Shown one piece after another: positions 1-7,878 of a stretch of 64,000 nucleotides of DNA (position 1 is the stretch's first letter; every line of letters starts with the position of its first letter). The translations under genes and the position numbers were made by a program. The stretch lies in the NCBI GenBank assembly GCA_026129905.1, contig JAHCHE010000010.1, positions 62,001-126,000 of the forward strand, written 5' to 3'. Below the pieces are notes generated by a model. It worked only from the letters and a program-made list of their open reading frames with translations, ran no database searches and was not told the origin of the DNA. The stretch comes from Bryobacteraceae bacterium (lineage in GTDB: Bacteria > Acidobacteriota > Terriglobia > Bryobacterales > Bryobacteraceae).

Positions 1-744
1 CAGACGTTCGAAGTCGAGCAGTTTGTTTTCTCCAGCACGCTCCTTGTCATGAAACCGTGCCAGAAGGGCGAGCTGTTGACGGAAGACTCGCCGCTCGAAG
101 CCGAATGGCTCTACCCGCAGTCGAAGCTCGATACCGAACGTCTCATCCACGCCGAGCGCGGCAAGGTCAAGACGGTAATCCTTCGCGTGGCGGGCGTCTA
201 CGACGAAGACGGGAACTCCGTGCCGATCGCGCACCAGATCAGCCGCATTTACGAGAAGAAGCTGGAAAGCTACGCCTTTCCCGGAGACACCAGCACCGGT
301 CAGGCGTTCGTTCACCTGGACGACCTGGTGGACTGCGTCCGTCGCGTAATCGACCGGCGGCGCGAGCTGGACGACGAAGAGGTCTTCCTCATCGCCGAGC
401 CCGACGTGATGAGCTACGACGAGCTACAGGACGCGATCGGCGAGTTGACTTACGGGCGCGAATGGCCCACGATCCGCATCCCGAAACCTCTCGCCAAGGC
501 AGGCGCTTGGGCCATGGACAAGCTGGACCAGAAGGCGTTCATCAAGCCCTGGATGATCGACCTGGCCGACCATCATTATCCCGTCTCGATCGAGAGAGCC
601 CGCCGGAAGCTGGGCTGGAACCCGGCTCGCCGGCTCCGCCAGACGCTGCCGGAAATCATCCGCCGTCTGAAAGAGGACCCGCAGCGATGGTACGAGACGA
701 ACAATCTCGAGTTGCCCAAAGAACTCCCGACGCCGGTGAAGTGA
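1..744 (+). CDS. NAD-dependent epimerase/dehydratase (extended SDR), 5' end outside window
   Basis: The frame is open from the first base, so the N-terminal Rossmann glycine motif lies upstream and is not visible. The first ATG at 49 is internal. What remains is the catalytic half of an extended short-chain dehydrogenase: a FSST segment, then YPQSK matching the catalytic YxxxK, then the [10 protein letters not shown] strand typical of nucleotide-sugar epimerase/NmrA-like proteins. The C-terminal half is a substrate-binding region ending near RKLGWNP. It probably acts in the cytoplasm on an NAD(P)-linked sugar or lipid substrate that cannot be named from sequence. Its TGA overlaps the GTG start of the next gene, so the two are translationally coupled. 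Confidence 0.85.
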   Translation, partial: QTFEVEQFVFSSTLLVMKPCQKGELLTEDSPLEAEWLYPQSKLDTERLIHAERGKVKTVILRVAGVYDEDGNSVPIAHQISRIYEKKLESYAFPGDTSTGQAFVHLDDLVDCVRRVIDRRRELDDEEVFLIAEPDVMSYDELQDAIGELTYGREWPTIRIPKPLAKAGAWAMDKLDQKAFIKPWMIDLADHHYPVSIERARRKLGWNPARRLRQTLPEIIRRLKEDPQRWYETNNLELPKELPTPVK

Positions 745-1361
745 GCGGTCTCCATGGTGGAGACGGGAGCGCTTGGGACGCCGTTGCGCCTCCGTGGGAT
801 TACAACCCGTCCGAGTGGCGGCAACGCGTGCCCATCTGCGCGCTGGCGGGCGTCGCATTCTTCATCGCGACGTACATGGCTCTTTACCAGTGGCGGCTGA
901 TCGGGTCCGTCTGGGATCCGGTATTCGGGGAACAAACCGCGCACGTGCTCGATTCCGACGTTTCCGAGCGCATGCGAACCTTGTTCGGCATCCCGGACGC
1001 TGCCCTGGGCGCGCTTGCGTATCTTGGTGACGCGATCTATGGTTTGGCCGGATCTTCACGGCGCTGGCAGTACCGGCCCTGGATGACGATGCTGTTCGGG
1101 CTGGATGTGATCCCTTTGGGCATTGTCAGCGCCATTCTTGTGGTGTTGCAGGGAACGGCGGTGGGCGCGTGGTGCTTTCTCTGCCTGGTAACGGCCGCCA
1201 TCTCGCTGACGCTGGTCTGGTTGGCTTACGACGAGATCTGGTCGTGCCTGCTGTACCTCCGGCGCGTGTGGAAGCGCACGCGCGACCCGGCCTTGCTATG
1301 GAGGGTGTTTTGGGGGAATCCCTCCGCGGCCGCCGACCAGGTGGCGCTTGTCAAGGAGTGA
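741..1361 (+). CDS. Vitamin K epoxide reductase (VKOR)-family membrane protein
   Basis: This 206-residue protein has about four hydrophobic segments and a CFLC motif at residues 145-148, the CxxC that faces the quinone in VKOR proteins. Family members re-oxidise disulfide-forming partners using quinone. The GTG at 741 is chosen because it overlaps the upstream TGA; no ATG in this frame fits better. Oddly, the periplasmic loop that normally carries a second cysteine pair reads [11 protein letters not shown] here and has no cysteine. It may therefore be a divergent VKOR that lacks shuttle cysteines. It lies between an SDR gene and a SPW-repeat gene, in tight operon spacing. Confidence 0.75.
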   Translation: MSGLHGGDGSAWDAVAPPWDYNPSEWRQRVPICALAGVAFFIATYMALYQWRLIGSVWDPVFGEQTAHVLDSDVSERMRTLFGIPDAALGALAYLGDAIYGLAGSSRRWQYRPWMTMLFGLDVIPLGIVSAILVVLQGTAVGAWCFLCLVTAAISLTLVWLAYDEIWSCLLYLRRVWKRTRDPALLWRVFWGNPSAAADQVALVKE

Positions 1362-1367
1362 AGCCGC

Positions 1368-1712
1368 ATGTGGCCGCGCACGGTTGAGGTGATGTTGGGC
1401 TTCTGGCTAGTGGCAAGCCCGTTCATTTTTCGGCACGAAGTACCGGCCTACTGGTGGAATGACTTGATGGCCGGGTTCGTGGTCATTGTGTCGAGCCTGT
1501 CATCGCACTCTCACAAGCTGCGGGGCGCGCGCCTGGTCACCGCCGCGGCCGGCGCATGGGTGCTGGCCTTCGGCTTCGTATCGCCGCGCCCGCCGCCGGC
1601 GGCGCTCCAGAATGACATCGTTGTCGGGCTGCTTCTGCTGATGTTTGCGATCATTCCGAACAATGCATCCTTGCCGCCCGAGGGCTGGCGCAATCCGCGG
1701 CCTCCGGCATAG
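1368..1712 (+). CDS. SPW-repeat integral membrane protein
   Basis: This 114-residue, four-helix membrane protein contains two copies of the SPW-type repeat: LVASPFIF followed by WNDLMAGFVVIV, and LAFGFVSP followed by QNDIVVGLLLLM. The family occurs in diverse bacteria and its biochemical role is unknown. It starts 6 nt after the VKOR-like stop codon, so SDR, VKOR-like and SPW genes look like one transcript. Length is normal for a two-repeat SPW protein. The family call rests on the repeated SPxx...WND pattern; no function is inferred beyond membrane location. Confidence 0.75.
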   Translation: MWPRTVEVMLGFWLVASPFIFRHEVPAYWWNDLMAGFVVIVSSLSSHSHKLRGARLVTAAAGAWVLAFGFVSPRPPPAALQNDIVVGLLLLMFAIIPNNASLPPEGWRNPRPPA

Positions 1713-1760
1713 AAGCGCCTTGACCGCGCAGCCCCGGCATCATACCCTGTTGGTGCGGAG

Positions 1761-2291
1761 GTGAGCGTGGCGTTTTCGCTGCAGCCGGAACAGGCGCAAC
1801 TGCTGGCATCCATCGGCCTGACCTGGATCGAGAAAGAGTGGGAAACCACGAGGAAGGTGATTGCGGCCATTCCGGTCGACCGCCAGGAATACCGGCCGGA
1901 GCCCAAGGCTCGCACGGCGATCGAACTGGCCTGGCACATCGCCGTCAGCGAAGCGTGGTTTCTCGATGGCATCCTCCAGGGCGAATTTCAGATGGAGGAA
2001 CCCGGGATTCCGGAGGACGTGAAAACGCCGCAAGACGTGATTGCCTGGTACGAACGGTCCGTTGTCCCCCTGATCGCCCGGACCCGTGAGATCGCGCCGG
2101 AAGCCCTCGCCGCGCACCTCAGCTTCTTCGGCATGTTCAACTACCCCGCGGTCATCTATCTGAACTTCGTGGTCAGCCACGCCATTCATCACCGCGGACA
2201 GCTTTCCACGTACCTTCGCCCCATGGGCGGCAAAGTGCCCTCGATCTACGGGGGCAGCGCCGACGAGCCCTTCGAGACGCCTACGTCGTAG
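1761..2291 (+). CDS. DinB-family protein
   Basis: This 176-residue protein has the DinB/YfiT four-helix-bundle signature: a first metal-ligand histidine in ELAWHIA and the paired histidines in HAIHHRGQLSTYLR near the C-terminus, followed by the usual PSIYG tail. DinB-like proteins are putative metal-dependent transferases (some are thiol S-transferases), but the substrate here cannot be assigned. The start is the GTG at 1761; a second in-frame GTG at 1767 is a possible alternative. The 3' end overlaps the convergent ATPase gene by 11 nt. Confidence 0.85.
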   Translation: MSVAFSLQPEQAQLLASIGLTWIEKEWETTRKVIAAIPVDRQEYRPEPKARTAIELAWHIAVSEAWFLDGILQGEFQMEEPGIPEDVKTPQDVIAWYERSVVPLIARTREIAPEALAAHLSFFGMFNYPAVIYLNFVVSHAIHHRGQLSTYLRPMGGKVPSIYGGSADEPFETPTS

Positions 2292-3063
2292 CGGTCGAGC
2301 GCCGTTTTCGCAGCCGGTAGTCCTCGGCGCCCCGAGTGGAGATCACGCGGCACATCTCGAACAGGCGGGAGCGCGCGCGCATTCCGATCCGCTCGGACAG
2401 GTAGTAGCGGCTCATGAGGTCGCCCGCGGCGCCGGCGGGAACCGGCTCGTCGCCGGCCTGCGGGTCGCGGAGATTCGTGGTCGCGATCAGCGGCTTCGCG
2501 TTGTTGCACCGGTGAGTGACGACCTGCGTCACCATGTCTTCCACCCAATCCGAGTACCGCTGCGCGCCCAGGTCGTCCAATAGCAGAACCTCGCAACTCA
2601 GCGCCGTTTGAAACGCGCCGCGGTCGCCGGACGAGGATGCGGGGTCGTAGCTTTGACGAGTCCGCTCGAGCAATTGCTGGTAATCGACAAAGACGCCCTC
2701 GCACCCGAAGCGCGCGATCAGGCTCCGCAGAACGGCGACCGCGAGGTGCGTTTTCCCCGTGCCCGGCTCGCCGATGAAGATCAGGCCTTGGCGGGTCGAG
2801 CCTCGCAGGAACTCCCGCACGTAGGCTCGCGCGGTGGTGACGGCCGTTGTCAGGATCCGGTTCGCCACGGGATTGTCGGGCAGCGTGGAGAAGTTATCGA
2901 ACGACGCGCGCAGGTAAAGCGGGGGGACGTTGGACCGCTCCTCGATCTTCCGGAGCCGTTCGTCCGCGGCGCAGCCGCAGCGCTCGGCGACGGCGATGCC
3001 GTCGCGGTCGAAGCTCCGCCAGCCGGTCCCGCCGCACAATGGACATTCGCCGGTCTGCGCCAT
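2281..3063 (-). CDS. DnaC/IstB-like AAA ATPase with N-terminal zinc-binding segment
   Basis: This 260-residue protein starts with a Cys cluster (CPLC at 7-10 and CGC at 29-31) like the zinc-binding heads of DnaC/DnaI-type helicase loaders. It continues with a Walker A GEPGTGKT at 98-105 and a Walker B LLLDDLG at 160-166. The family includes chromosomal helicase loaders and the IstB subunit of IS21 elements. No istA-type transposase is adjacent, so a host replication or repair role is more likely. It is convergent with dinB and divergent from the small gene at 3135. Confidence 0.8.
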   Translation of the reverse strand: MAQTGECPLCGGTGWRSFDRDGIAVAERCGCAADERLRKIEERSNVPPLYLRASFDNFSTLPDNPVANRILTTAVTTARAYVREFLRGSTRQGLIFIGEPGTGKTHLAVAVLRSLIARFGCEGVFVDYQQLLERTRQSYDPASSSGDRGAFQTALSCEVLLLDDLGAQRYSDWVEDMVTQVVTHRCNNAKPLIATTNLRDPQAGDEPVPAGAAGDLMSRYYLSERIGMRARSRLFEMCRVISTRGAEDYRLRKRRSTATT

Positions 3064-3134
3064 GCCCCCTATTATCGCGTGCCGCGCGCGGCGCGGCCTT
3101 CAGCCCGGCCCGGATAGTAGCAGAGGCCTTGATA

Positions 3135-3362
3135 ATGGAGAGGATGGATGAACTCGAAAGGATGCGCGCCTGGACGCGCGCATGGGAGGAAGCGCAGCCC
3201 GAACTCGAAGCAATCCGCCGCCGGGAAATCCGAGACGCCGACAACCTGCAGATCCTCGGGCTACTGGAGGACGCATTCAACCATGCGGCGCGGATGCTGC
3301 CGCCCCGCTCCTCTTCCGGCCTGGTCGAGATGCAGAAGCTGCTCGCGAAGCTACGCCGATGA
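3135..3362 (+). CDS. Small partner protein of an AbiEii-type nucleotidyltransferase (putative antitoxin)
   Basis: This is a 75-residue, charged, mostly helical protein starting MERMDELERMR. It has no signal peptide or membrane segment. The ATG at 3135 is the only sensible start, because the longer open frame upstream overlaps the divergent ATPase gene. Its TGA overlaps the ATG of the nucleotidyltransferase gene (ATGA), so they are translationally coupled. Small helical proteins in this position commonly accompany AbiEii-type nucleotidyltransferases as antitoxins. That role is inferred from context only, since the sequence itself was not recognised. Confidence 0.6.
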   Translation: MERMDELERMRAWTRAWEEAQPELEAIRRREIRDADNLQILGLLEDAFNHAARMLPPRSSSGLVEMQKLLAKLRR

Positions 3363-3916
3363 TTGGCATTTTTGAGGTCGCCCGACAGGTTCAGGACTTC
3401 TGTGATCGGCGTGAATGGCGCTCCTGCTTCATCGGCGGCATTGCGGTGCAGCGTTGGGGCGAACCTCGCGTGACCCGCGACGTCGATTTGACCCTGATAA
3501 CGGGCTTCGGCGGCGAGGCCCCATACGTCGATGCGCTGCTCGCGGCGTTCCCCGCGCGAATGGAGGAAGCCAGAGAATTCGCGCTTCGGCATCGTGTCCT
3601 TCTGCTGCGCGCTCCGGGAGGAGTCGGAATCGACGTTTCGCTGGGGGCGCTCGAGTTCGAGGAGGTGGTTGTCAGCCGGGCGAGCGTCTACTCCTTCGCG
3701 CCCGGTGTCGATATACGCACCTGTTCCGCCGAGGACCTGGTTGTGCTGAAGATCTTCGCATCGCGTCCTCTGGATATGCGCGACGCGGAAAGCGTGGTGA
3801 TTCGCCACGGAGACCGGCTCGACTGGCGCTACATCGAGGACCAGCTTCGTCAGCTTGCCGAGCTGAAGCCCGAAGCCCGGCTTCTGGATACCCTCGACCG
3901 TTTGCGCCGGGGGTGA
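3359..3916 (+). CDS. AbiEii/MenT-like nucleotidyltransferase (putative toxin)
   Basis: This 185-residue protein has the DNA polymerase-beta-type nucleotidyltransferase motif as used by the AbiEii family: GGIAVQRWGEPRVTRDVDLT near residues 25-45. It contains the GG signature, the arginine/threonine and the D-x-D metal pair. Further down, a SAEDLVVLKIFA segment matches the conserved D-L-(I/V)-x-x-K region that follows the catalytic core. AbiEii/MenT proteins act as toxins that add nucleotides to tRNA, but several family members are not toxins. The start overlaps the 75-residue partner gene by 4 nt. Confidence 0.75.
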   Translation: MIGIFEVARQVQDFCDRREWRSCFIGGIAVQRWGEPRVTRDVDLTLITGFGGEAPYVDALLAAFPARMEEAREFALRHRVLLLRAPGGVGIDVSLGALEFEEVVVSRASVYSFAPGVDIRTCSAEDLVVLKIFASRPLDMRDAESVVIRHGDRLDWRYIEDQLRQLAELKPEARLLDTLDRLRRG

Positions 3917-3931
3917 GCGGAGGAGGGCCGC

Positions 3932-6082
3932 CTACTGCGTGGCGCTCAGCCACCGCGTCAGCCGAGCGGCATCCAACACCGCGCCCGGCTCGTAGGCGAT
4001 CCAGCCTTTGCCCGCCGACTCGGTGACCCGGCGGAACCCCGCCGCGAGAGGCTCGGCGGCCGGCTCGCCGTGATCGAGCGCCTGGCAGAACAGCAGCGGG
4101 CGAGGGGCAACCAGCGCGGCGATGCCGGCGACGTCGGCGTGCTCGAGCGCGCGGGGAATCACAGAGCCGAAATCGATCTTGTACTTGCCGTTGTTTAGGC
4201 CCCCCTCAAGTTGCGCGTCGTTCCAACTGTCCGGCATTTTGCGCGGCCCCATCGGCTGCATGGGCGAAACGAACGAATGGAACCAGCCCGCCATCGCTAC
4301 CCGCCGTATGCGGGCGTCCGCGGCCGCAGCCAGCAAGGCGGGCAGCGCGTCGTCGCCGACGCCGACCACCGACAGGTTGTCCAGGCCGGGGTCCTTCCGC
4401 AGCGCAAGAAAGTCGATGGCGCGGAGCAGGTCGAACGCCCGCCGCCCGGCCAGCGGCTGCCCGAACAGCGTCTGGTTGGCCACCAGCCGGAAGTTGGTGT
4501 TCCAGGTCGGCCGGTAGTAGCCAAGCGTCTCGCCCCGCCCGCGGAGGTCGATCGCGAAGACAGCGTATCCGGCGCGGAGAAGCGGCTCGACGAGTCCCGA
4601 TTTCGCAACCTCCGCCTTGCCGCGGCTGTCCACGATCAGGACCGTTCGGGATGGCGAAGAGGGGCGCTCGGGCAGCCACAGCATGCCCGGAACGTACCCT
4701 CCGTCCTCGCTCAGGAAGGAAAGCGTCTCCAGCGTTCCGCCCGCCACGGGCGCCGGCTTTCCCCGGTCCGGAGAGAGATAGTGCGGCCGCGGTTCAGGCG
4801 GCGCGGTCAGTTCGCGGACCCATCCCGCGACCGAACCGGAAGGCAATTTCGCCAGCGCTTCCACCGCTCGCTTGCGAGCTAGTTCCACCACGGACGGCGA
4901 GCGCGGAATGACGGCGCCCTCGGGGTCGCAGAGCAGCCGGGGATCCTTCTCAGGCAGCGGGTCCACGTCGCCCTCGGCAATCGGCTCGCCCGTTCCTTCG
5001 CCCATGAGGTGCTTCGCGAGCCAGCCGTACATCCGTTCCCGGTAAAGCCGAGAGTAGGCATGAGGCAACCCCGGAAGCTCGACGAACCGGGCGCGATCCG
5101 CGAGTCCGAGCAGCGCGTACACCGCCTCGGTATTACGCCCGGCCCGCCGGGCGCCGCCGATGGGGAAAATCCCGTCGTGCTCCCCTTGCAGCATCATCAA
5201 TGCCCGGGGCGCGATGAGGCCGGCCACTTCAAACCACTCCATCGCGCGAAACAGGCCCGGCAGATGGGTGCAGGTGCAGTGAGCGCCGGCGTACTTAAGC
5301 CAGTTGTTGAACTCGAAGGTGTAGCCCACCACCACCGCCGCCTTCGCGCGTTGTTCGAGCGCGGCCGTGAACAGCGTATTCAGCCCGCCGCCCGAGTTGC
5401 CGGTGATGCCGATCCGTTCCGGGTCGACGTCCGGAAGCGTCAGAACGTAGTCGACCGCGCGCATGCTGTCCCAGACCATCCATCCGGCGATGGTCTCGCC
5501 GAGCGGCAACAAGGCGTAACCGGCTTCGTGGTGAATGTTGCCGGGGATCATCCGTTCGCCCTGGCCAATGGCGTCGTACACGAGGACGACAAACCCCATC
5601 CGCGCCAGCTTGATGCAGCGGGCCTGAATGTCGGCGGCCGTCTTTCCCGCCCCGAGATAGTGACCGATGGGAGACACGACCGCGGGACGCTTCCCCTGCG
5701 CCCGCGATTTCGACCGGTAGAGATTCGCGGTTACGGGGAAACCGGGCCGGCTTTCGAAGATGACATTCTGAACGAGGTAGTCGCCGCGGTCGAGCGTTGA
5801 AGTGATGCGCGCATTCAGCGGCGTCCGCTCAGGGAGCCTTTCCAGGCCGATGGCCCGCCGAAACGCCCGTTCCGCCTCGGGCCGCCGTCCGCGCCACGCC
5901 TCGGCGTCGGCCGGCAGTTTCCAGCGCAGGACGTACTCGGCCGCCTCGCTCAGCGATTTGATCAGCGCCGGCGTGTTCGGAATCAGGTCTTCGCGGTCAA
6001 CGAGCCAGGCGCGCGAGGCGGCATCCTGCGCTCGCATGGGCGCCAATGCGGTCAACAGCAGCAGCAGGCAGCGTCGCTTCAT
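3932..6082 (-). CDS. Secreted two-domain alpha/beta-hydrolase (acetyl esterase-like)
   Basis: This 716-residue protein has an N-terminal signal peptide (MKRRCLLLLL to about residue 18). The first hydrolase domain is complete: nucleophile elbow GNSGGG with Ser230, acid GEHDGIFP with Asp303, and His341 in GLPHAYS. It resembles acetyl-xylan esterase/dienelactone hydrolase-type enzymes. A second hydrolase-like half (about 450-716) contains VDSRGKAEVAKSG and DLRGRGET, but its elbow reads VVGVGDDAL around 572-580 with no serine, so it looks inactive or structural. It overlaps the upstream transglutaminase-like gene by 4 nt (ATGA) and belongs to the minus-strand carbohydrate run. Confidence 0.8.
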   Translation of the reverse strand: MKRRCLLLLLTALAPMRAQDAASRAWLVDREDLIPNTPALIKSLSEAAEYVLRWKLPADAEAWRGRRPEAERAFRRAIGLERLPERTPLNARITSTLDRGDYLVQNVIFESRPGFPVTANLYRSKSRAQGKRPAVVSPIGHYLGAGKTAADIQARCIKLARMGFVVLVYDAIGQGERMIPGNIHHEAGYALLPLGETIAGWMVWDSMRAVDYVLTLPDVDPERIGITGNSGGGLNTLFTAALEQRAKAAVVVGYTFEFNNWLKYAGAHCTCTHLPGLFRAMEWFEVAGLIAPRALMMLQGEHDGIFPIGGARRAGRNTEAVYALLGLADRARFVELPGLPHAYSRLYRERMYGWLAKHLMGEGTGEPIAEGDVDPLPEKDPRLLCDPEGAVIPRSPSVVELARKRAVEALAKLPSGSVAGWVRELTAPPEPRPHYLSPDRGKPAPVAGGTLETLSFLSEDGGYVPGMLWLPERPSSPSRTVLIVDSRGKAEVAKSGLVEPLLRAGYAVFAIDLRGRGETLGYYRPTWNTNFRLVANQTLFGQPLAGRRAFDLLRAIDFLALRKDPGLDNLSVVGVGDDALPALLAAAADARIRRVAMAGWFHSFVSPMQPMGPRKMPDSWNDAQLEGGLNNGKYKIDFGSVIPRALEHADVAGIAALVAPRPLLFCQALDHGEPAAEPLAAGFRRVTESAGKGWIAYEPGAVLDAARLTRWLSATQ

Positions 6083-7878
6083 TTGGCGTCACCGGCGGTC
6101 GTAAATCGAAACGGGCGGCTCCACGCGCCGATGTTGCCGTGACTGTCGCGCGCCCGCACTTTCCAGTAGTAAGTCGTACCAGGATTGAGAAAGCTGGACG
6201 GCAGTTTCCATTCCGTCTTCGCGGCGCCGACGTTCCGATGGAGCGACGGCGAGAGTGGCCACCGGCAATCCGGCCGCAGGCTCACCATCACCTGGTAATC
6301 GACAACCATGTCGCCGGGGTCGGGATCGGTTGTGGGCGCCCAGCGGAGCGTGGGCGCAAAGCCGGCGGCCTGCCCGCCGTCGCCCGGCGATACCGCCGCG
6401 TCGACAGGCCGCGGCGGATGTTGTCCGTCAATTTCACGCCAGCGGTGCGTGATACGAATCCTGGCGTCCCGCGATTCGCTCCGGAAGCGAACCGTGTTCC
6501 GGCCCAGAGCAAGGGCAGGGAGGCTGTGCGGGGAAACCTGAAGGTCGGTAACCGAGCGGAACGCTTCCACGCCCGCTTGCGCCGGAGGCCTGGATTCCGC
6601 ATTCCCCCTGATCGCGAATCCGATCCCGTACTCGTACACCGCCCCGCCGCGCCGTAGGCGCGAATCGAGATCGACCTCAACCGTTCGCGAACCCTCGCCC
6701 CAGCGGAACTCGTAGAGATCCCCGTACTCCCAACCGGGCTGGCCGAAAAACACCGAGGCCGAATCGCGCCCGGCGGAACCCTCCTTCACCAGCGTGCCGA
6801 CGAACCGGCCGCCCACAATCGGGTACGGGCTGCGGATCGGAATCGTGAACACCGAAGGCCTGGTGTGCAGCGAATCCTGCAAGTCCGCCACCCGGATCGC
6901 GGGGCCGGGACCATCGCCGGTCCGCGTGGCCACATTGCCGTAATGCGGTATCGAGAGATAAGGCTTCACGTCGACGCGGCGCAGATCGGGCGCCCAAATG
7001 AGCCGGCCGTTGGCGTAGCGCTCCGGGACTTCCGGCCGCCGGCCGGCGCCTTCGAACTTGCCCAACTCGGGTCCCCACCAGCGGATCAGCTTTTCGCCCG
7101 GTTTCAGCGTCATCGCCATCGAGTAGTCTTTGGCGATCTCCTCGTCGTAGCTGTGTTCCTCGTAGTTGTCTTTGTAGGAGACGATGTAGTTGACATACTC
7201 CCGGTTGGCTTCCGGGCCTTCGGGCCGGCGGAGCCAGTGATCGCGGGCATGAATGGTGCGTTCAATCAACCAGCCGTCGCGCTCCAGCGCGGCGAGGCTC
7301 GCAATCGAACGGTTATCGCGGTCCAGGTAGAAGACCTTGACGTTGCCGTCCAGCATATGCCAGCCGCCGTTGTAATACGCTTCGGCGACCGTGTGCCCCC
7401 AGATCTCCTGCACCCGCGCGTCGAGCCCGGCCGCCTGCCAGAGCCGCTTGAGCCACGCCGAGGTGTGCCCGCAGATGCCGTACCCGTAGCCGTTCATGGC
7501 GCGGACCGGGTGCAGGGCAGACCGGCCGTCGGGCGAACGCTGGAACCGTTTGTACAACACCCATTGCCACAACGCGAGCGCCTTTTCCTCGTCCGTCTTC
7601 GCGTCCCGCGTGACCTCGGCGACGATGGATTCCACGTCATACCAGTCGTAGAGCCCATTCACGGTTATGCGCGGATTCACCACCGGAGCGTCGCCAAGGT
7701 TTTCTATCGTGATTTCGAGGTTTTCCGGATCCATCGAGCCGGCGGTCTCGACAGCGTATTCCGCTTCCGGACCGCCGATCTCGATCGAGAATTCGCGATT
7801 GCGGGCGTCGGACCCCGACAGCCCGAAGACCGTCAACGCCGCCAGCGCCGCGCCGTGAAGCACGCTATTTCGCCGCAA
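6079..7878 (-). CDS. Secreted transglutaminase-like protein with C-terminal Fn3-like domain
   Basis: This 599-residue protein has a signal peptide (MRRNSVLHGAALAALTVFGL). A transglutaminase-like core follows, with Cys136 in GYGICGHTSAW, His162 in WGHTVAEAYY and Asp177 in WHMLDGN, in the Cys-His-Asp order of the papain-like transglutaminase fold. The middle is beta-rich. Residues from about 500 match a fibronectin type III-like module (PTLRWAPTTDPD through YYWKVRARDS). Likely extracytoplasmic, with amidase or peptidase-type chemistry. It is coupled to the genes on both sides: 14 nt overlap with GH2 upstream and 4 nt with the esterase downstream. Confidence 0.75.
   Translation of the reverse strand: MRRNSVLHGAALAALTVFGLSGSDARNREFSIEIGGPEAEYAVETAGSMDPENLEITIENLGDAPVVNPRITVNGLYDWYDVESIVAEVTRDAKTDEEKALALWQWVLYKRFQRSPDGRSALHPVRAMNGYGYGICGHTSAWLKRLWQAAGLDARVQEIWGHTVAEAYYNGGWHMLDGNVKVFYLDRDNRSIASLAALERDGWLIERTIHARDHWLRRPEGPEANREYVNYIVSYKDNYEEHSYDEEIAKDYSMAMTLKPGEKLIRWWGPELGKFEGAGRRPEVPERYANGRLIWAPDLRRVDVKPYLSIPHYGNVATRTGDGPGPAIRVADLQDSLHTRPSVFTIPIRSPYPIVGGRFVGTLVKEGSAGRDSASVFFGQPGWEYGDLYEFRWGEGSRTVEVDLDSRLRRGGAVYEYGIGFAIRGNAESRPPAQAGVEAFRSVTDLQVSPHSLPALALGRNTVRFRSESRDARIRITHRWREIDGQHPPRPVDAAVSPGDGGQAAGFAPTLRWAPTTDPDPGDMVVDYQVMVSLRPDCRWPLSPSLHRNVGAAKTEWKLPSSFLNPGTTYYWKVRARDSHGNIGAWSRPFRFTTAGDAK

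Noticed and set aside
2281-3063. IstB helper of an IS21 element
   Set aside because: No istA-like transposase or terminal repeats flank the gene; the zinc-binding N-terminus is more like helicase loaders.
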